37,993 nucleotides of DNA from Aeromicrobium sp. (GCF_014378035.1 NZ_JACMOM010000208.1:1-37993); one strand, 5' to 3'; counted from the first letter of the stretch, positions 26,442 through 35,539 are shown. Translations and numbers: made by a program. Notes: a model not told the origin generated them from the letters alone.

Positions 26442-27869
26442 ATGAGTGAATTCAAGCTTCCCGACGTCGGGGAGGGCCTCACCGAGGCCGAGATCGTCAC
26501 CTGGCGTGTATCCGTCGGCGACACCGTGAAGGTCAACGACCTCCTGGTCGACATCGAGACGGCCAAGTCGATCGTCGAGCTGCCCAGCCCTTACGAGGGG
26601 GAGGTGCGGGAGCTGCTGGTGGCCGAGGGCCAGACCGTCACCGTCGGGACGCCGATCATCTCGATCGGCGGCGAGGTCTCCGACCCCTTCGCCAGGGTCG
26701 AGACTGCCGGTGTCATCGCCAACGGCGGGGCCGCTCCGGCTCCCGCCGCCCACGCTGCCTCGTCCGCAGCCGTGTCCACCCCGACAGTCCTTTCCGCTGA
26801 CCCGCGCGACCTCGTCCCCACGGTCAAGGCAGATGCGCCGGGTGCACCGGCGCGCCAGTCCGTGCTCGTGGGCTACGGCCCGCGCCCCGACTCCGTCACC
26901 AGGCGTCGACGCAAGGGTGAGGACGCAGGGCCCCAGAAGGTCGCCTCCGTCGACATCGAGAAGGTCGCCCAGCGGCCCGGCCGATCGCTCGCCAAGCCAC
27001 CCGTGCGCAAGCTCGCCAAGGATCTCGGCATCGATCTCGACACCGTTCCCACGGCGGGCGACGTCGTCACCCGCGCCGACGTCGAGGGGTTTGCCGCGCT
27101 GCGACTCGACGACGACGCGACCCACACCGAGGTCGCCACGACCCGAATCAACGCCAGCGCCGACGACTCGGGCGATGTCCGGGTGCCGATCAACGGCGTG
27201 CGAAAGTTCACCGCCGAGGCGATGGTGCGCTCGGCGTTCACCGCGCCGCACGTCACCGAGTGGCTGACGCTCGACGTCAGCCGCACGATGGATCTGGTGC
27301 TGCGGCTTCGCAACGACAAGGCGTTCACGGGGCTCAAGGTCTCGCCGACCCTCATCGCGGCCAAGGCCATCTGCCTCGCGATCCGACGCACACCAGAGCT
27401 CAACGCGACGTGGGACGACGCCGCGCAGGAGATCGTCATCAAGAAGTCGGTCAACCTCGGCATCGCCGCCGCCACCGACCGCGGGCTCGTCGTGCCCAAC
27501 ATCGTCGATGCCGGCTCGTTGAGCCTGGTCGAGCTGGCCACCGCGCTGGGTGACCTCACCGACACCGCCAGGGCCGGACGCACGCAGCCGGCCCAGATGT
27601 CTGGTGGTACCTTCTCGTTGACTAACATCGGCGTCTTCGGTATCGATGCTGGCACTCCGATCCTCAACCCCGGCGAGTCCGGCATCCTCGCTCTCGGTTC
27701 GATCGAGCGGCGCCCGTGGATCAACGAGCACGACGAGGTCGTGCCCCGGTGGCTCACCACGCTGGCGCTGAGCTTCGACCATCGTGTGGTCGATGGCGAG
27801 CAGGGGTCGCGGTTTCTCGCCGACGTCGCCGCGATCCTGCGCGACCCGGCTCTGGCGCTGACGTACTAG
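26442..27869 (+). CDS. bkdC: 2-oxoacid dehydrogenase E2, dihydrolipoamide acyltransferase
   Basis: A 475-residue core protein of the complex that takes the acyl group on lipoyl-lysine and passes it to CoA. One lipoyl domain (1-80) with Lys42 in DIETAKSIVELPSP, an Ala/Pro-rich linker, a peripheral-subunit-binding domain (about 183-220, PPVRKLAKDLGIDLDTV), a second linker and a catalytic acyltransferase domain ending in LSFDHRVVDGEQGSRFL with His447 and Asp451. One lipoyl domain and the operon order fit the Bkd type. It starts at ATG 26442 behind a weak AGGA. It converges on the DUF1684 gene with a 31-base gap. Confidence 0.94.
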   Translation: MSEFKLPDVGEGLTEAEIVTWRVSVGDTVKVNDLLVDIETAKSIVELPSPYEGEVRELLVAEGQTVTVGTPIISIGGEVSDPFARVETAGVIANGGAAPAPAAHAASSAAVSTPTVLSADPRDLVPTVKADAPGAPARQSVLVGYGPRPDSVTRRRRKGEDAGPQKVASVDIEKVAQRPGRSLAKPPVRKLAKDLGIDLDTVPTAGDVVTRADVEGFAALRLDDDATHTEVATTRINASADDSGDVRVPINGVRKFTAEAMVRSAFTAPHVTEWLTLDVSRTMDLVLRLRNDKAFTGLKVSPTLIAAKAICLAIRRTPELNATWDDAAQEIVIKKSVNLGIAAATDRGLVVPNIVDAGSLSLVELATALGDLTDTARAGRTQPAQMSGGTFSLTNIGVFGIDAGTPILNPGESGILALGSIERRPWINEHDEVVPRWLTTLALSFDHRVVDGEQGSRFLADVAAILRDPALALTY

Positions 27870-27900
27870 CCCTGACGGACTGGCCAGGGGGGCCTGCACA

Positions 27901-28524
27901 TCAGAGCCGTTCGCCGGCCTCGACCCGCGCTGTGATGGTGTTGCCAGGCGGGGCGAGGGGGCACTGCCAGCGCGGGTTGTAACGGCACGACGGGTGGTAG
28001 GCGTAGTTGAGGTCGAGCACGATGTTGTCGCCCTCGCCACCAAGCCACGATCCCTTGGCGGTGTCGAGCAGGTAGCGGCCGCCACCATAGCTGCCGTCGC
28101 CCGACGTGCCGTCGCGCAGCGGGATGAAGATGCCCCCGCCGTACTGGTGCAACCACCAGACATCGAGGCCGCCGGCCAAGCCGTCACCGATGCCGGCGGG
28201 CAGGTCGACGCGGCCGATGAGCTTCATCGTCAGGGTCCCGTCGTCACCGGCCTCGACCACTCGGTCCTCTGCCGTCCCCGCCTCTGGCACCGTCAGCGCA
28301 ACCTCGAACCGGAGCGTCGGATCGTACGGCCAGTAGGGAATTCCGCCGTCGCGGATCGGGTCGTCGTCGACCAAGGGCGTCTGCGGGTGGTGCAGGAACA
28401 TCGCGTCGCGTCGTGCTCGCCAGCGGCTGTGCGCTGCCTCGTGGGCGGTGTCGGCACGCACATCCGCGTACATCTCGTTGGTGCGCCGACGCCAGTCGAC
28501 CAGGCCGAGTGCGGATGACTGCAT
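27901..28524 (-). CDS. DUF1684 family protein
   Basis: A 207-residue soluble protein recognised by its C-terminal half: GIFIPLRDGTSGDGSYGGGR, then NIVLDLNYAYHPSCRYNPRW, and CPLAPPGNTITARVEAGERL, the conserved core of DUF1684. The N-terminal third has the usual W-R-R repeat-like start (LVDWRRRTNEMY). Function is not established for the family. ATG 28524 has no ribosome-binding site; CACCGT 6 bases upstream would make it leaderless. The gene is divergent from the MFS transporter. Confidence 0.85.
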   Translation of the reverse strand: MQSSALGLVDWRRRTNEMYADVRADTAHEAAHSRWRARRDAMFLHHPQTPLVDDDPIRDGGIPYWPYDPTLRFEVALTVPEAGTAEDRVVEAGDDGTLTMKLIGRVDLPAGIGDGLAGGLDVWWLHQYGGGIFIPLRDGTSGDGSYGGGRYLLDTAKGSWLGGEGDNIVLDLNYAYHPSCRYNPRWQCPLAPPGNTITARVEAGERL

Positions 28525-28530
28525 CCGTCC

Positions 28531-28536
28531 ACGGTG
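28531..28536 (-). promoter_or_regulatory. Leaderless-type -10 of the DUF1684 gene
   Basis: CACCGT (NANNNT) on the minus strand ends 6 bases before ATG 28524; a weaker hexamer than its neighbours. Confidence 0.35.
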
Positions 28537-28601
28537 TCATATTTGGGGTGTCGCGCCTCTGCACACTTGATGACGTGGTCGGGCAGCGAGGCAGATCGGA
28601 T

Positions 28602-28607
28602 TAAACT
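28602..28607 (+). promoter_or_regulatory. Leaderless-type -10 of the MFS gene
   Basis: TAAACT ends exactly 6 bases before GTG 28614; this spacing is what decides the start over the GTG at 28608, which directly abuts the hexamer. Confidence 0.6.
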
Positions 28608-28613
28608 GTGTCA

Positions 28614-29915
28614 GTGAGCCAGTCCGCCGACGTCCGAGAACGCGGCGCGTACGGCATCTGGATCGTCGGGCTGCTCGTCTACATGCTGGCTGTCTTCCAC
28701 CGCTCGTCCCTCGCAGTCGCCGGACTCACCGCCACCGAGCGGTTCGACATCTCTGCTGCGCAGCTTGCGACGTTCACGATGTTGCAGCTGCTCGTCTACG
28801 CCGGCATGCAGATTCCGGTGGGGTTGATGGTCGACCGCTTCGGTCCTCGCCGGGTGCTCATCACCGGCGCCATCACGTTGACGCTGGCACAGGCCGGTTT
28901 CGCCTTCGCCGACAGCTACCCCTTGGCGCTGCTGGCACGGCTGTTCGTCGGGGTGGGTGACGCCATGACGTTCATCTGCGTGCTGCGGCTGGTCAACACG
29001 TGGTTCGCGCCGAGGCGGATCCCGCTCATGACGCAGCTGACGGGTGTCGTCGGGCAGCTCGGCGCGATCATCGCTGCGGTGCCGATGACGATCGCACTGC
29101 GCGAGCTGGGATGGACCAGGTCGTACCTCGTCGCGGCATCGCTGGGCATCGTGCTCAGCGTCGCCCTGGTGGTCTTCGTGCGCGACGCACCGGCCGCCAG
29201 GTCACGCAGCGGCCCGCCGCTGTCGAGGACGCAGATCAGCCAGAGCCTCGGCGCGTCGTGGGCACAGCCCGGAACCAGGCTCGGCTTCTGGATCCACTTC
29301 TCCACCCAGTTCAGCGCCACGACGCTGGGCCTGTTGTGGGGGTACCCCTTCTTCGTCCGTGGCGAGGGTACGTCCGAGCACACGGCGGGGCTGCTGCTGA
29401 CGTTGATGGTCGTCGCGGTCATGACTGCCGGCCCGGTGCTGGGCTGGGCCATCATGCACCATCCGTGGCACCGGTCCACGCTCGTGCTCTGCGTCGTCGG
29501 GGCAATCGTGGTGATGTGGACCGTTGTTCTCGGCTGGCGTGGTGACGCGCCGATCTGGCTGCTGGCCCTGCTGGTCGTCGTCGTGGGAGTCGGCGGGCCT
29601 GCGTCGGTCATCGGCTTCGACCTCGGCCGGACGTCCAACCCGTCCGAACGGATGGCAAGCGCCACGGGCATCATCAACCAGGCCGGTTTTGTTGCCAGCT
29701 TGCTGCTGGTGGTGGCGATCGGGGTCGTCTTGGACTGGCGAACACCGGGCAGCAGCACGGCGTACACGCCGTCGGCATTCAAGTGGGCCATGTCGTGTCA
29801 ATACGTCCTGTGGGCCGTCGGCATCACCCAGATCTGGCGCTACCGCGTGAAGGCGCGCGCCCTGCTGCTGGCCGACGACCCCCAGGCGCGCGAGCACATG
29901 ACGCGGATGGGCTGA
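28614..29915 (+). CDS. Major facilitator superfamily transporter
   Basis: A 433-residue transporter with about twelve membrane helices. After helix 2 comes GLMVDRFGPRRVLITG, the MFS loop 2-3 motif (G-x-x-x-D-R-x-G-x-R-R); helix 4 has LLARLFVGVGDAMTFICVLR, and loop 8-9 a weaker counterpart around IMHHPWHR. I could not recognise a substrate subfamily. GTG 28614 is preferred to the in-frame GTG 28608 because of the promoter spacing and the lack of any ribosome-binding site. Confidence 0.9.
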   Translation: MSQSADVRERGAYGIWIVGLLVYMLAVFHRSSLAVAGLTATERFDISAAQLATFTMLQLLVYAGMQIPVGLMVDRFGPRRVLITGAITLTLAQAGFAFADSYPLALLARLFVGVGDAMTFICVLRLVNTWFAPRRIPLMTQLTGVVGQLGAIIAAVPMTIALRELGWTRSYLVAASLGIVLSVALVVFVRDAPAARSRSGPPLSRTQISQSLGASWAQPGTRLGFWIHFSTQFSATTLGLLWGYPFFVRGEGTSEHTAGLLLTLMVVAVMTAGPVLGWAIMHHPWHRSTLVLCVVGAIVVMWTVVLGWRGDAPIWLLALLVVVVGVGGPASVIGFDLGRTSNPSERMASATGIINQAGFVASLLLVVAIGVVLDWRTPGSSTAYTPSAFKWAMSCQYVLWAVGITQIWRYRVKARALLLADDPQAREHMTRMG

Positions 29916-29953
29916 CCGCGCCCGTCCTGCTATATGCTCTGGCGCGAGCGGTT

Positions 29954-30430
29954 CTAGTTAGTCGAGTCGTCGCTCGGCTCACGCACCAGCATGAGGTTGG
30001 TCTTGCCGTCGTGGGTGAGGGCGCCGACCTCCGCGAAGCCGCGGCTCTCGTGGAAGGCGAGTGAGACGTCGTTGGTCTCGTAGACCTCGAGCGCGACCGG
30101 CTGGTCGCCCTCGATCTCCTCGTAGAGCTTGGAGGCCACACCCATGCGGCGGTGGTTCTGCGACACCACGATGCGGTCGAGGTAGACGTAGTCGTCAACG
30201 AGGGTGTCTTCGAACCATCGGTAGCGGCTCGACTCGTACTCGGCACCTGGCGGGAGGGTGATGACGAAGCCGGCTATGTCTCCGTCTCCGTGGTCGACAA
30301 CGAGGGCCTGATCGGCCATCTTCACGAGGAGCGAGAGGCTCTCTGTGTCGAGTGGGCCGACGCCCTCGAGGGCGTTCTGGTTGAGGTGGATGATGCTGTC
30401 AAAGTCGCTGTGCGTCATTTCTCGGATCAT
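29954..30430 (-). CDS. GNAT family N-acetyltransferase
   Basis: A 158-residue acetyl-CoA-dependent acyltransferase. The acetyl-CoA pyrophosphate loop is NHRRMGVASKLYEE (R-x-x-G-x-A) after strand DDYVYLDRIVVS, and the C-terminal ETNDVSLAFHESRGFAEVG is the usual GNAT motif B. Acceptor unknown. TTGACG and TAACAT hexamers precede the start, but their spacing is poor, and no ribosome-binding site is clear. It converges on the MFS gene across 38 bases. Confidence 0.9.
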   Translation of the reverse strand: MIREMTHSDFDSIIHLNQNALEGVGPLDTESLSLLVKMADQALVVDHGDGDIAGFVITLPPGAEYESSRYRWFEDTLVDDYVYLDRIVVSQNHRRMGVASKLYEEIEGDQPVALEVYETNDVSLAFHESRGFAEVGALTHDGKTNLMLVREPSDDSTN

Positions 30431-30519
30431 CAGGTAGGCAATGTTACGTCAACCTGAGCGTGAATCACACCCGAGACAGCTTGATGTGGCCCTTCACACT
30501 GATGCTTGACAGCCCCGAG

Positions 30520-31452
30520 TCACACCTCGAAGGACGTGCCGGTAGCACCTTCGGACGCGGCCCACAGTGCCTCGGCGAGGTTCTCGTCGCGGGCGGTGCT
30601 GCTCATGCCGACGAGTGTCGGGCGGCCACGCATGCCGCCAAGATTCGCCGGCCCCACGTACTCCCCACCGGTCAGCGTCGGGTCGGTGGCGGCCATCAGC
30701 AGGGGCCATGCGCCGTGGGCGGCTGACTGCCCGATGACACGAGTGATCTGGTGCATGGCCATGCCGGGCAGCGACCCACCGTTGACGTTGGGCCCGGTCT
30801 TGGTCAGGTTGGTCGCCGCGTAGCCGGGGTGGGCCCCGACGCTCACGACGCCGATGCCGGCCGCCTTGGCCCGCCGGTTGAGCTCGAGCGCGAACATCAG
30901 GTTGGCCAGCTTCGACTCACCGTAGGTCTTCCAGCGGCTGTACCGCCGGGGTGACCCCTCGGGCGTCAGCGCGCGGAGGTCGATGCCGGTCACGGCGGTG
31001 TGAGCCAACGAGGAGACCGACACGATGCGCGCCTCGCTCGACCTGAGCAGCGGCCACAAGGTCGCTGTCCACGCGAAGTGGCCGAGGTGGTTGGTGCCCA
31101 TCTGCAGCTCGAAGCCGTCGGTCGTCATGGTCTTGGGCGGCACCATGATGCCGGCGTTGTTGACCAGGATGTCGATGCGGTCGTAGGCCTTCGACACTTC
31201 GGTGGCAGCGCGCTTCGCGTCGCTCAGATCAGCGAGATCGAGCGACACGACCTCTGCTGCGGAGCCGGGAGCATCGTTCGCGATGCGGATGAGTGCGGCG
31301 TCAGCCTTGCGGGTGTCGCGGGCCGTCACCACCAGGCTCGCGCCGTGACGGGCAAGCCCGATCGCGGTGTTCAGGCCGAGGCCTCCGGTCACGCCGGTGA
31401 TGACGGCGCGTTTGCCGGTCAGGTCGGGGATGTCGTCGGTGCTCCAGCTCAT
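30520..31452 (-). CDS. Short-chain dehydrogenase/reductase
   Basis: A 310-residue SDR of the longer, retinol-dehydrogenase-like type. Cofactor motif ITGVTGGLG followed by VVTARDTRKAD, which suggests NADP(H) because of the Arg after the second strand; DLADLSD, NNAGIMVPP, the catalytic serine in VSVSSLAH, and Tyr-x-x-x-Lys in TYGESKLANL are all intact. Oxidises or reduces an alcohol/ketone of unknown identity. ATG 31452 has TAGCGT 7 bases upstream and no ribosome-binding site. Confidence 0.92.
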   Translation of the reverse strand: MSWSTDDIPDLTGKRAVITGVTGGLGLNTAIGLARHGASLVVTARDTRKADAALIRIANDAPGSAAEVVSLDLADLSDAKRAATEVSKAYDRIDILVNNAGIMVPPKTMTTDGFELQMGTNHLGHFAWTATLWPLLRSSEARIVSVSSLAHTAVTGIDLRALTPEGSPRRYSRWKTYGESKLANLMFALELNRRAKAAGIGVVSVGAHPGYAATNLTKTGPNVNGGSLPGMAMHQITRVIGQSAAHGAWPLLMAATDPTLTGGEYVGPANLGGMRGRPTLVGMSSTARDENLAEALWAASEGATGTSFEV

Positions 31453-31459
31453 GGCGACG

Positions 31460-31465
31460 ACGCTA
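31460..31465 (-). promoter_or_regulatory. Leaderless-type -10 of the SDR gene
   Basis: TAGCGT on the minus strand ends 7 bases before ATG 31452. Confidence 0.5.
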
Positions 31466-31499
31466 CTGCCGGACGGCGGCTCGCGCCTAGTGGATCGGC

Positions 31500-32297
31500 C
31501 TACGGCGTGACGGACATCGCAGCGAGCGTCGCGAGGCCGAGGGCGTGGTCGCCGGTGATGGTCACGTCGACCATGTCGGACGTGCGTCGACCTGCGGCTA
31601 GCGCCGTGAATGTCTCAGAGTCCATCGAGAGCGTCGTCGTCGGCTGCCCGACGAGATTGACCGGGCTGGCGCGTCCGTCGTCACCGATCTGCACCGCGAG
31701 GTCCAGAGGTACGGCCCCGGTCACGTCCCAGTGCACTATCGAGCTGGCGGGTGGCCGTACCTTCTTGCCCAGGATGAAGGGCATGGCCAAGGAGAACGTC
31801 ATGGTGGCGATCTGTGCACCGGTGCTGTCGAGCCCGCCGGGCCGCCCGATGGCACGGCGGATGTCCTGCTCATGCACCCACATGTCGAGGGACCGATTGC
31901 GAAGGAGCTTGTCCCACGTCCACGAGATGCCGCCGGGCGTGACCGGTGCCGGGGTGGCCGGATCGTCCGGGACATCGACCAGCCGGCTCGACCGCAGCTC
32001 GACGGCCGCGGTGAGCTCGTCGATGAGCTCGGTCGGCGTACGGTGTCGGCGCTCGGCGACCCCGGCTTCGGTGTAGCTCGACACGAGCTCGTGCGCGCCG
32101 GTGACGTCGTGGGTGTTCTGGGCGATGCTGCAGAGCTCGGTCTCGAGGTGAGCCAGGTGGGCGAGGACATCCTTGACCGTCCAACCGGGGCAGTCGGTGG
32201 GAGTCGACCAGTCGGTCTCGTCGAGGCTGGGTGCGAGAGAGAGCACAGCGTCAGCCGACTCCCTCCACCCCCGGACGTACGTGTCAAGCAGATTCAT
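31500..32297 (-). CDS. Maleylpyruvate isomerase family mycothiol-dependent enzyme
   Basis: A 265-residue protein with the DinB-like four-helix metal-binding domain of the mycothiol-dependent isomerase family: the start LLDTYVRGWRESADAV, CPGWTVKDVLAHLAHLETEL with metal-ligand histidines, and SLDMWVHEQDIRRAIG with the third histidine. The C-terminal part is the sterol-carrier-like domain usual here. Mycothiol is the main low-molecular thiol of actinobacteria, so this supports the taxonomic call. Its start lies within the end of the upstream membrane-protein gene (14-base overlap). Reaction unknown. Confidence 0.9.
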   Translation of the reverse strand: MNLLDTYVRGWRESADAVLSLAPSLDETDWSTPTDCPGWTVKDVLAHLAHLETELCSIAQNTHDVTGAHELVSSYTEAGVAERRHRTPTELIDELTAAVELRSSRLVDVPDDPATPAPVTPGGISWTWDKLLRNRSLDMWVHEQDIRRAIGRPGGLDSTGAQIATMTFSLAMPFILGKKVRPPASSIVHWDVTGAVPLDLAVQIGDDGRASPVNLVGQPTTTLSMDSETFTALAAGRRTSDMVDVTITGDHALGLATLAAMSVTP

Positions 32298-32829
32298 CGG
32301 CTGACTCCTTACGGCGTGATCGACGGCAGTAGTAGACGTAGGCGGCGAACCCGAGACCGACGGTGCCGCCCAGGACGGCCACGCCCTTGCCGTTGTTGAC
32401 GGCCGAGTCGTAGCCCGTCACGGCTGCGAACCCGTAGGAGGCGTTGTCGGGTCGACGGTCGCGTGGTGTGCACCTGACCCGCAGACCGTTCGACCCATCG
32501 CGCAAGAGGGCGATGAGGTGCCACCGGGTTCCGTCGCTGTCGGCGATGATGTCGACGCCCTTGCCCGGGATCTCGATGACCTTCTTGCCCGGCCCCGTGC
32601 CGCGGCAGGTGACGACGCGATCGGGCTGGAGCACGTCGGTGAAGACTGCAAGGCTCTTGCCCGCCGCCTCGGCGTGCTCGTTCGAGGTGGGCGTCACCGT
32701 CGACTCGCGAACGGGGGTCCACCCACCGGCCGCAACGACGGTGGCGCCCATGACACTGACGAGTGCGAACAGGAAGGCCGCGAGGTACCAGAGTGGATTC
32801 GTGGGCTTCACGCAGCAACTTTCGCACAC
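32284..32829 (-). CDS. Hypothetical membrane protein
   Basis: A 181-residue protein with two predicted membrane helices, at about 14-36 (LWYLAAFLFALVSVMGATVV) and 147-166 (GVAVLGGTVGLGFAAYVYYC), with an extracytoplasmic domain between. The tail ends RRSRRKESADESA. No known domain is recognised. GTG 32829 gives a CESCC cysteine cluster at the N-terminus; GTG 32811 is a plausible later start. It overlaps the next gene by 14 bases, so the two are probably co-transcribed. Confidence 0.8.
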   Translation of the reverse strand: MCESCCVKPTNPLWYLAAFLFALVSVMGATVVAAGGWTPVRESTVTPTSNEHAEAAGKSLAVFTDVLQPDRVVTCRGTGPGKKVIEIPGKGVDIIADSDGTRWHLIALLRDGSNGLRVRCTPRDRRPDNASYGFAAVTGYDSAVNNGKGVAVLGGTVGLGFAAYVYYCRRSRRKESADESA

Positions 32830-32914
32830 GTCAAGACGGCTGTGTCGCCTTGACGGGCCTGTACACGGGGCCGAGACTCAATAATCGAAGACACCATCAA
32901 TCGGAGGCAGCACC

Positions 32915-33328
32915 ATGGAAGAGATTTTCCTTCTCGGACGCATTCTTTTCGTCTACCTGATCATCGGCTCGGGGGTGGGTCACCTGATGGCGACTGACGC
33001 CATGGCGGGTTACGCCCAGAGCAAGAACGTGCCGTCCCCCAAGCTCGCCGTGCAGATCAGCGGAGTGGCGTTCATCCTCGGCGGTGTCTCGATACTGCTC
33101 GGCATCGTCGGCGACGCCGGCGCGCTCGGCCTTGCGATCCTCCTTGTCATCACCGCAGTGGTGATGCACCCGTTCTGGAAGGAGGCCGACGCACAGTCAA
33201 AGCAGCTCGAGATGATCTCGTTCAACAAGGACATCGCCCTCGCCGGCGGCGCCCTGGCGATCTACGTGCTGTTCTACCTGGCCGACGGTCTCGGTTACTA
33301 CACGATCACCGGCGCGCTCTTCACCTGA
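32915..33328 (+). CDS. DoxX-family-like membrane protein
   Basis: A 137-residue protein with four membrane helices (about 5-25, 45-65, 67-87 and 108-130). The first, LGRILFVYLIIGSGVGHLM, together with YAQSKNVPSPKLAVQISG and a helix-3 HPFWKE segment, is the DoxX layout. DoxX proteins take part in redox or thiol-related membrane functions in some bacteria, but this one is unassigned. The start ATG follows a GGAGG ribosome-binding site. It converges with the Pro-rich small gene after 12 bases. Confidence 0.85.
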   Translation: MEEIFLLGRILFVYLIIGSGVGHLMATDAMAGYAQSKNVPSPKLAVQISGVAFILGGVSILLGIVGDAGALGLAILLVITAVVMHPFWKEADAQSKQLEMISFNKDIALAGGALAIYVLFYLADGLGYYTITGALFT

Positions 33329-33340
33329 GTCGACGGGCCC

Positions 33341-33499
33341 TCACATCGACGTCAGTGGCTCGTCGGTGTCCGCTTCGTCCGGATGCGGGTCGTTGACACC
33401 GGGCTTCGGCTTGGTCACGGTGTCCGGGTTCTCGCCCGGGTCGGCGGCGGTCTGGGGTTCGGTCGGCGGGGGTTCGGTCGGCTGGGGTTCGCTCGTCAT
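33341..33499 (-). CDS. 52-residue Pro/Glu/Asp-rich small protein
   Basis: ATG 33499 follows GAGAGGA by 6 bases, a good ribosome-binding site, and opens 52 codons of acidic, proline-rich sequence: MTSEPQPTEPPPTEPQTAAD, then a TKPKPG patch and HPDEADTDEPLTSM. A PTEP(P)-type repeat occurs twice near the start. Low complexity and charge suggest an intrinsically disordered protein. Function unknown. It has no hydrophobic segment and lies between fadE5 and the DoxX-like gene. Confidence 0.7.
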   Translation of the reverse strand: MTSEPQPTEPPPTEPQTAADPGENPDTVTKPKPGVNDPHPDEADTDEPLTSM

Positions 33500-33550
33500 G
33501 ATGGATCCTCTCGTCAGACCTGCGCACTACCCAGCAGGGCAGGCCGAAAC

Positions 33551-33595
33551 CATCACGAAGCCCCCCACGGCCAGAGGGTGAGGCCCTTCGTGATG
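33551..33595 (-). terminator. Hairpin terminator after fadE5
   Basis: CATCACGAAG (33551-33560) and CTTCGTGATG (33586-33595) form a perfect 10-bp stem with a GC-rich loop that can pair further. It starts 14 bases past the fadE5 stop. On the minus strand GGTTTC follows. Confidence 0.65.
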
Positions 33596-33609
33596 CTGGT
33601 GAGACTGGG

Positions 33610-35472
33610 TCAGAACGCGGCTTCGTCGAGCTCCATGATCGAGCCGTCGATGTTCTCGGCGATGGCACGCTCGCCAGCGAGCTTCGGCAGGACGTTACGA
33701 GCGAAGAACTGGGCCGCGGCGACCTTGCCCTCGTAGAAGCTCTTGTCCGACGCGGAGACGTCACCGCCGAGCTTGGCCAGAGCGACCTCCGCGCCACGGA
33801 GGAGGAGCCATGCGACCGTCAGATCGCCGAGGACGTAGACCAGGCGGGTCGTGTTGAGGCCGACCTTGTAGATGTTCTGCAGGTCGCCCTTCTCGTCGGC
33901 CGGGTTGGACGCCATCAGGTCGGTGAAGGTGGCACCGATGATGGCCTGCGTGTCGTCGAGCCCCTTGGCGAGCAGCTCGCGCTCAACCTTGAGGCGTCCG
34001 TTGCCAGCCTCGCTCTCGGCGAACGCCTGCACCTCGCCAGCGAGGAAGCCCAGTGCCTGACCCTTGTCCTTCACGATCTTGCGGAAGAACAGATCCATGC
34101 CCTGGATCGCTGTGGTGCCCTCGTAGAGCGTGTCGATCTTGGCGTCGCGGACGTACTGCTCGATGGGGTAGTCCTGCAGGAAGCCCGACCCGCCGTAGGT
34201 CTGCAGTGACTCAGTGCCGAGCAGCACCCACGAGCGTTCTGAGCCGTAGCCCTTCACGAGCGGGAGCAGCAGGTCGTTGACGGCTTCGGACAGCGAGGCG
34301 TCCTCGCCGGCCGCGGTCTTGATCATGACGTCGTCCTGCCAGGTGGCGGCGTAGATCAGGAGCGAACGGAGGCCCTCGGCGAACGACTTCTGCGTGAGCA
34401 GCGAACGGCGGACATCGGGGTGGTGCGTGATCGTGACGCGGGGCGCCGTCTTGTCGGACGCCTGCGTGAGGTCGGCACCCTGGACGCGCTCCTTGGCGTA
34501 GTCGAGGGCGGTGAGGTAGCCGGTCGACAAGGTCGCGATGGCCTTGGCACCGACGAACATCCGGGCGTTCTCGATGACGCGGAACATCTGGTTGATGCCG
34601 TCGTGCACCTCGCCGAGCAACCAGCCCTGTGCCGGTGCGCCGTCACCGAAGGTGACCTCGCAGGTCGTGGACACCTTGAGGCCCATCTTCTTCTCGACGT
34701 TGGTGACGTAGGCGCCGTTGCGCTCGCCCGTCAGGTCACCGGTCTCGTGGTCGAAGTGGAACTTGGGCACGAGGAAGAGGCTGAGGCCCTTCGTACCGGG
34801 TCCGCCGACGCCCTCGACGCCCTGGGGCCGGGCGAGGACGAGGTGCATGATGTTCTCGCTCATGTCGTGCTCGGCCGAGGTGATGAAGCGCTTGACGCCC
34901 GTGATGTTCCACGAGCCGTCCTCGTTGGCAGTGGCTTTGGTGCGGCCAGCTCCCACGTCGGAGCCCGCATCGGGCTCGGTGAGCACCATCGTCGCGCCCC
35001 ACTGGCGGTCGACCATGGTCTGGGCGATCTTCTTGTCGCGCTCGATGCCGTTCTCGAAGACGATGCGCGCGAAGGCGGGACCACACGCGTACATCCAGAT
35101 GGCAGGGTTGGCGCCAAGGACGAACTCAGCGCTGCTCCACACGAGGGAGGCGGGGGCGACCTGGCCGCCGAGCTCCTCGGGGACCTGCAGGCGCCACCAC
35201 TCGGCACCCATCCAGGCCTGGTACGACTTCGCGAAGGCCGGGTTCATCGTCACGGTCTTCTCGGCGGGGTCGTAGACCGGCGGGTTGCGGTCGGCGTCGT
35301 CGAAGGACGCGGCCAGCTCGTCGCGTGAGATGCGGTCGATCTCGGACAGGATGCTCTTCGCGGTCTCGGTGTCGACTTCGGCGAAGGGTCCGGTGCCCAG
35401 GATGTCCTGACGGTTGAAGAGCTCGAACAGGTTGAACTCGACATCGCGGAGGTTGCTCTTGTAATGGCTCAT
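33610..35472 (-). CDS. fadE5: FadE5-like long acyl-CoA dehydrogenase
   Basis: A 620-residue acyl-CoA dehydrogenase, about 230 residues longer than standard forms because of an extra C-terminal domain. The opening [71 protein letters not shown], with the catalytic Glu expected there, and ending IMELDEAAF match mycobacterial FadE5 closely as I remember it. FadE5 oxidises a wide range of fatty acyl-CoAs. It starts at ATG 35472 behind GAAGGA with 8-base spacing. A dyad near its promoter may bind a lipid-sensing regulator. Confidence 0.95.
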   Translation of the reverse strand: MSHYKSNLRDVEFNLFELFNRQDILGTGPFAEVDTETAKSILSEIDRISRDELAASFDDADRNPPVYDPAEKTVTMNPAFAKSYQAWMGAEWWRLQVPEELGGQVAPASLVWSSAEFVLGANPAIWMYACGPAFARIVFENGIERDKKIAQTMVDRQWGATMVLTEPDAGSDVGAGRTKATANEDGSWNITGVKRFITSAEHDMSENIMHLVLARPQGVEGVGGPGTKGLSLFLVPKFHFDHETGDLTGERNGAYVTNVEKKMGLKVSTTCEVTFGDGAPAQGWLLGEVHDGINQMFRVIENARMFVGAKAIATLSTGYLTALDYAKERVQGADLTQASDKTAPRVTITHHPDVRRSLLTQKSFAEGLRSLLIYAATWQDDVMIKTAAGEDASLSEAVNDLLLPLVKGYGSERSWVLLGTESLQTYGGSGFLQDYPIEQYVRDAKIDTLYEGTTAIQGMDLFFRKIVKDKGQALGFLAGEVQAFAESEAGNGRLKVERELLAKGLDDTQAIIGATFTDLMASNPADEKGDLQNIYKVGLNTTRLVYVLGDLTVAWLLLRGAEVALAKLGGDVSASDKSFYEGKVAAAQFFARNVLPKLAGERAIAENIDGSIMELDEAAF

Positions 35473-35516
35473 GCCAGCATTCCTTCAAAGGGGTGTGGGC
35501 TGCGAACAGGAACTTG

Positions 35517-35539
35517 CTACTGGTTGGTAACTTAAGTAT
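35517..35539 (-). promoter_or_regulatory. Candidate fadE5 promoter/operator
   Basis: The minus strand reads TACTTAAGTTACCAACCAG, then TAGC: -10-like TACTTA or TAAGTT, an 8-base palindrome ACTTAAGT (35530-35537), and an imperfect dyad TTAC-CAACCA-GTAG. Start would be near 35525 with a leader of about 50 bases. A TetR-type lipid regulator is one possible binder; that is speculative. Confidence 0.35.
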
